A stretch of 9,048 nt of DNA, taken from assembly GCA_030615655.1 (NCBI GenBank), contig JAUWYU010000049.1, positions 1 through 9,048 on the forward strand, written 5' to 3'. Under the pieces are notes generated by a model. It had not been told where the DNA came from, searched no databases, and was given only the letters and a program-made list of their open reading frames with translations. Positions 6,663 to 9,048 of the stretch are shown here, one piece after another (within the stretch, counting starts at the first letter, position 1; each line of letters begins with the position of its first letter). A program made the position numbers and the translations under genes. Source of the DNA: Dehalococcoidia bacterium. Lineage in GTDB: Bacteria > Chloroflexota > Dehalococcoidia > Dehalococcoidales > RBG-16-60-22.

Positions 6663-6674
6663 ATGATACCAATC

Positions 6675-6731
6675 ATCCTATTATTGACAATTCTATTTTA
6701 ACTGGTTATCCTATTATTTAGCGATTCTATT
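6675..6731 (+). repeat. Imperfect 23-24 bp direct repeat, period 33-34 bp
   Basis: ATCCTATTATT at 6675-6685 recurs at 6708-6718, and TTCTATT at 6691-6697 recurs at 6725-6731. The two copies differ by a few bases and one insertion. The period is close to three helical turns. A partial third ATCCT occurs at 6737-6741. The repeat contains the -35 and -10 elements of the likely rsmD promoter. Confidence 0.7.
6684..6712 (+). promoter_or_regulatory. Candidate promoter of the rsmD-coaD-ferredoxin unit
   Basis: A perfect TTGACA (6684-6689) is followed after 17 bp by TATCCT (6707-6712, 4 of 6). It lies 73 bp upstream of the rsmD start, giving a predicted leader of about 65-70 nt. Confidence 0.6.
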
Positions 6732-6785
6732 GCTTTATCCTGTCAGACCAACCAGAGATAAGCATTAATACGCCTTATACCGGAT

Positions 6786-7340
6786 ATGCGAGTTATTACT
6801 GGCAAGGCAAAGGGACACCGACTGAAGTTCCCGAAGGGAACGACAACCCGTCCGGCAACAGATTTAGTGCGGGGAGCCATCTTTTCCATCTTGGAAAATG
6901 TTGCCAGCGACTGGACGCAGGTGCTTGACTTGTTTTCCGGCAGCGGTGCCCTGGGTATTGAGGCTCTCAGTCGCGGTGCCGGCTGGGTAGACTTTGTTGA
7001 AAGTGAACCACGGTGTTGTGGTATAATTAAGGAAAATTTAGAGAAGACAAAGCTGTCGGCACAGGCTCACATTTACTGCTGCAGTGTCTTCAAGGCACTT
7101 TCCTTTCTTGATAAGGAGTACAACGTTATACTGATGGACCCACCCTATTCTAATTCGTCGATAGGTAATTTCATCACACAACTGGCAAACTCCAGATTAG
7201 TCGGCACAGACTCAACGGTAGTAGTGACCCACTCCCCCCACCTGCCCCTTAATTCAAGCTACGCCACACTAAACCTTATTAAAGAACACCGCCATGGTGA
7301 CAGCTGCATTTCAATATACCAAAAGGAGGTTATGCCTTGA
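6786..7340 (+). CDS. rsmD: 16S rRNA (guanine-966-N2)-methyltransferase RsmD
   Basis: RsmD methylates N2 of G966 in 16S rRNA using S-adenosylmethionine during small-subunit assembly. The 184-residue protein has the expected order: the opening MRVITGKAKGHRLKFPKG, the substrate-side TRPATDLVRGAIFSIL (21-36), the SAM-binding motif DLFSGSGALGIEALSRGA (48-65), an acidic E72 after the next strand, and the catalytic DPPY (118-121). Length is normal. No good ribosome binding site precedes the ATG, but the start matches the family's N-terminus. It overlaps coaD by 4 nt; this pair is a common neighbourhood in bacteria. Confidence 0.95.
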   Translation: MRVITGKAKGHRLKFPKGTTTRPATDLVRGAIFSILENVASDWTQVLDLFSGSGALGIEALSRGAGWVDFVESEPRCCGIIKENLEKTKLSAQAHIYCCSVFKALSFLDKEYNVILMDPPYSNSSIGNFITQLANSRLVGTDSTVVVTHSPHLPLNSSYATLNLIKEHRHGDSCISIYQKEVMP

Positions 7341-7822
7341 CCATCGCTCTCTACGCGGGTAGCTTTGACCCGATAACCAACGGACATATCGATATCGCCA
7401 TCAGAGCTTCCAGGCTTTTTGAAAAAGTAATTTTAGGTATCTTCGCCACCCCGGACAAGTATCTTACCTTCTCCCTGGAGGAGCGGGTAGACTTGGCCAC
7501 ACGTGCCGTAGCCCACTTACCGAAAGTCGAAGTAAAATCCTATGCTGGAATAACAGTTGATTTCGCCAAGCAGGTTAACGCCCAAGTTATCGTACGCGGA
7601 CTGAGAATGAGCGGCGACTTTGAAAGGGAATTTGAAATGGCAATGATGAACAGTAAGTTATCGCCCGGGCTGGAGCTCGTCTGCTTCATGGCCAGCCATG
7701 AGTACCAGTTCCTCAGTTCCCGCTTAATGAAGGAGGTCGCCAGCTTGGGCGGCGATATCAACAGCCTGGCTCCCAAACACGTCGCTGAAGCCCTAAGAAA
7801 GAAGGGTACCAGTAAAGTATAG
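7337..7822 (+). CDS. coaD: Phosphopantetheine adenylyltransferase CoaD
   Basis: CoaD joins ATP and 4'-phosphopantetheine to form dephospho-coenzyme A, the penultimate step of coenzyme A synthesis. The 161-residue length is standard. Motifs: YAGSFDPITNGH (6-17) with the nucleotidyltransferase T-x-G-H type site, RGLR (88-91), and SSRLMKE (127-133), corresponding to the family's SSxxVKE. Translation starts at TTG (7337-7339): it lies 7 nt after the strong GGAGG (7325-7329), and the TTGA overlaps the rsmD stop, so the two genes are translationally coupled. The only nearby ATG, at 7332, is in the rsmD frame. Confidence 0.97.
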   Translation: MTIALYAGSFDPITNGHIDIAIRASRLFEKVILGIFATPDKYLTFSLEERVDLATRAVAHLPKVEVKSYAGITVDFAKQVNAQVIVRGLRMSGDFEREFEMAMMNSKLSPGLELVCFMASHEYQFLSSRLMKEVASLGGDINSLAPKHVAEALRKKGTSKV

Positions 7823-7887
7823 AGCCCGTTTGGAAAAAGAAACCTGATGAGAGAGATTTTTAGGGAAAGATTCAGGAGGTAAATTGA

Positions 7888-8094
7888 ATGGCTTATAAGA
7901 TAACGGACGAATGCATCAGCTGTGGAGCCTGTGAACCGGAGTGCCCGGTCAGCGCCATCAGCGAGGGAGAAACAGCGTATGTCATCGACCCCGATAAATG
8001 CGTTGAATGCGTAGGGCATTATGATTCGTCCAAGTGCTCGGAAATTTGCCCCGTTGATGCCTGTATACCTGACCCGGACCATCCTAAGAAGTAG
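7888..8094 (+). CDS. 2[4Fe-4S] ferredoxin (Alvin/YfhL type)
   Basis: This 68-residue electron carrier has two cluster-binding motifs. The first is C9-x2-C12-x2-C15-x3-C19-P. The second is C38-x2-C41-x8-C50-x3-C54-P; the 8-residue insertion between its second and third cysteines marks the Allochromatium vinosum/YfhL subgroup, whose clusters have unusually low potentials. A further cysteine (C59) lies just after. It is soluble and cytoplasmic, with a short acidic-basic tail. AGGAGG (7874-7879) sits 8 nt before the ATG. It is 65 nt after coaD with no terminator between, so it is probably cotranscribed. The redox partners cannot be inferred here. Confidence 0.95.
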   Translation: MAYKITDECISCGACEPECPVSAISEGETAYVIDPDKCVECVGHYDSSKCSEICPVDACIPDPDHPKK

Positions 8095-8205
8095 TGAGAT
8101 ATCTGGCTAGGTAGCAGAAGCTCTATACTGGCTACACTTTGGAATATATAAAACTAAGACGGCAGTTGCCCGCTAATTAATTAATAGTGCAGTTGACCTG
8201 TTTTA

Positions 8206-8235
8206 CCTTAATAAGGCAAGACCTTGGCGTTTTTT
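8206..8235 (+). terminator. Weak possible terminator after the ferredoxin
   Basis: AAGG (8213-8216) can pair with CCTT (8222-8225), or alternatively with CCTT at 8206-8209. A run of six T follows at 8230-8235. The stem is only 4 bp, so this is a marginal call supported mainly by the T run and by its place between convergent genes. Confidence 0.3.
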
Positions 8236-8281
8236 AGATAGCAGATGTGAAAAGGTACAACTGCATGCCAGGCAGATTTCA

Positions 8282-8776
8282 TTACTGGAAAAAAGAGCGG
8301 ATTGAGTCAAACTCGGCGGGTAAAAATGCCAGTACTATCGGAAAGCTGTCCAGCAGTAAGTTTGCCAGGGCTGAACCGGACACAGCGTCGCCGATACCCA
8401 GAAACTTAACCCACATGGCAAGTAGCGCCCCGCAGAAGATAGCCCCCAGCACAAAACCGAAAATAGCGCCACCCAGGCGGTTTACCCATCCCAGCAGCAC
8501 CACCGAAACGACTTTCTTTATCAGCGAAGCCAGTACGGCAGCGATTACCATCACCCCTATTAGAATAATGGCAAAGGCGGTGATCTTGGCCAGACTGGGC
8601 TCAGAAATAAAGGCAAGGCTCTCAGCAAACGAAACATAATAACGCCCTGCCAGAATGACGCCGACTATTGCCCCGGCTAAGGATAGAACCGCTTTAATGA
8701 TTCCGATTTTAAGTCCGATCAAAATGGGAATCACTATCAATATCAGAATAACGATATCAAGCCAGCTCATATCCAC
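8282..8776 (-). CDS. CvpA-family integral membrane protein
   Basis: This 164-residue protein is almost entirely hydrophobic, with four likely membrane spans at about residues 6-21, 25-44, 63-86 and 101-122. The early W-x-D-I motif, the G-x-x-x-G-I-I-K turn after the first span and the later NRLGGAIFGFVLG segment (99-111) are typical of the CvpA (colicin V production) family. The molecular role of that family is poorly defined; it is linked to envelope stress and colicin V export in enterobacteria. The first start is GTG (8776-8774), 8 nt after a purine-rich GGGAAGGG; an ATG two codons later is possible. Upstream on the same strand are a permease fragment and proC, suggesting an operon. Confidence 0.9.
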   Translation of the reverse strand: MDMSWLDIVILILIVIPILIGLKIGIIKAVLSLAGAIVGVILAGRYYVSFAESLAFISEPSLAKITAFAIILIGVMVIAAVLASLIKKVVSVVLLGWVNRLGGAIFGFVLGAIFCGALLAMWVKFLGIGDAVSGSALANLLLDSFPIVLAFLPAEFDSIRSFFQ

Positions 8777-8812
8777 TAAATAGACCCTTCCCCTGTTTTC
8801 CCCAATATTCTA

Positions 8813-8893
8813 CTACTCATAGTGCAGGGCGTCAATGGGATTCAACCTGGCGGCTCTCATGGCCGGATATATGCCAGAAACAAGCAGAACTAA
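8813..8893 (-). pseudogene. C-terminal scrap of a MacB/FtsX-type ABC permease
   Basis: Twenty-six codons plus a TAG stop (8815-8813) encode VSGIYPAMRAARLNPIDALH followed by YE. This is the highly characteristic C-terminus of MacB-like ABC transporter permeases (consensus near GxYPAxRAARLxPIEALRYE). The rest of the permease, normally several hundred residues, is absent: reading upstream in this frame runs straight into the out-of-frame end of proC, whose stop is 7 nt from the first recognisable residue. It is therefore a deletion or recombination scar and not a functional gene. The apparent longer frame through to 9025 is accidental and mostly overlaps proC. Confidence 0.75.
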
Positions 8894-8900
8894 CCGCCGT

Positions 8901-9048
8901 CTAACCTCCCAGCTCCTTAGCCCGGTCATACGCCGCCCTGACCGCTTCCCTGACGAGGTCGGCGAACCCGCCTTTCTCGAAGACCTGTAATGCACGCTCG
9001 GTAGTGCCGCCGCGAGAAGTAACATTCTGGCGCAGTTCGGCAGGCGGC
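8901..9048 (-). CDS. proC: Pyrroline-5-carboxylate reductase, C-terminal part
   Basis: The frame entering from the right edge and ending at TAG (8903-8901) encodes 48 residues that match the ProC C-terminal dimerisation domain: PAELRQNVTSRGGTTERAL, a helix, then KGGFADLVREAVRAAYDRAK and ELGG. ProC reduces pyrroline-5-carboxylate to proline with NAD(P)H. The TSxGGTT stretch helps form the substrate pocket; the usual residue between S and G is Pro, here Arg. The N-terminal Rossmann domain lies outside the window. The stop is followed after 7 nt by a permease fragment and then cvpA, all on the same strand. Confidence 0.9.
   Translation of the reverse strand, partial: PPAELRQNVTSRGGTTERALQVFEKGGFADLVREAVRAAYDRAKELGG

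Noticed and set aside
8247..8639. 130-codon plus-strand ORF
   Set aside because: It is antisense to the CvpA-family gene, which has four clear membrane spans.
8813..9025. 70-codon minus-strand ORF taken as one protein
   Set aside because: Its first part overlaps proC in another frame; only the last 26 codons have recognisable homology, to an ABC permease C-terminus.

Overview
This window looks like a bacterial chromosome segment carrying mostly housekeeping genes. The best guess is a Chloroflexota member near Dehalococcoidia. That guess is an inference from the very short division cluster (mraZ-rsmH-ftsA-ftsZ with no mur, ftsI, ftsW or ftsQ genes), a 2[4Fe-4S] ferredoxin next to rsmD-coaD, and lipoprotein style. 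No rRNA or other decisive marker is present. Most genes have strong AAGGAGG-type ribosome binding sites.

Layout. (1) Positions 1-717, minus strand: a small 22-codon ORF with a strong ribosome binding site, followed by a secreted lipoprotein that runs off the left edge. (2) Positions 718-1102: a gene-poor stretch with a weak minus-strand promoter and a possible decayed tRNA-like segment. (3) Positions 1103-5519, plus strand: a division operon with a near-consensus promoter, a ladder of TGG repeats spaced exactly 10 bp that looks like a MraZ operator, then mraZ, rsmH, ftsA, ftsZ, a small zinc-ribbon ORF and a convincing intrinsic terminator. (4) Positions 5593-6662, plus: a stand-alone APH/CotS/homoserine-kinase-II-like kinase with its own promoter. 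(5) Positions 6675-8094, plus: a promoter embedded in a 33-bp-period direct repeat, then rsmD, coaD (overlapping, TTG start) and a ferredoxin. (6) Positions 8282-9048, minus: the C-terminus of proC, a stranded C-terminal scrap of a MacB/FtsX-type ABC permease, and a CvpA-family membrane protein.

How the genes fit together: MraZ would control its own operon; RsmH methylates 16S rRNA; FtsZ forms the division ring and FtsA ties it to the membrane. RsmD (16S rRNA methylation) and CoaD (coenzyme A synthesis) are translationally coupled. The two transcription units converge at about 8095-8281. I see no defence system, CRISPR array or intact mobile element. The most interesting items are the MraZ operator ladder, the zinc-ribbon gene after ftsZ, the two cryptic translation signals (22-codon ORF and ATG-TAA start-stop), and the permease scar.
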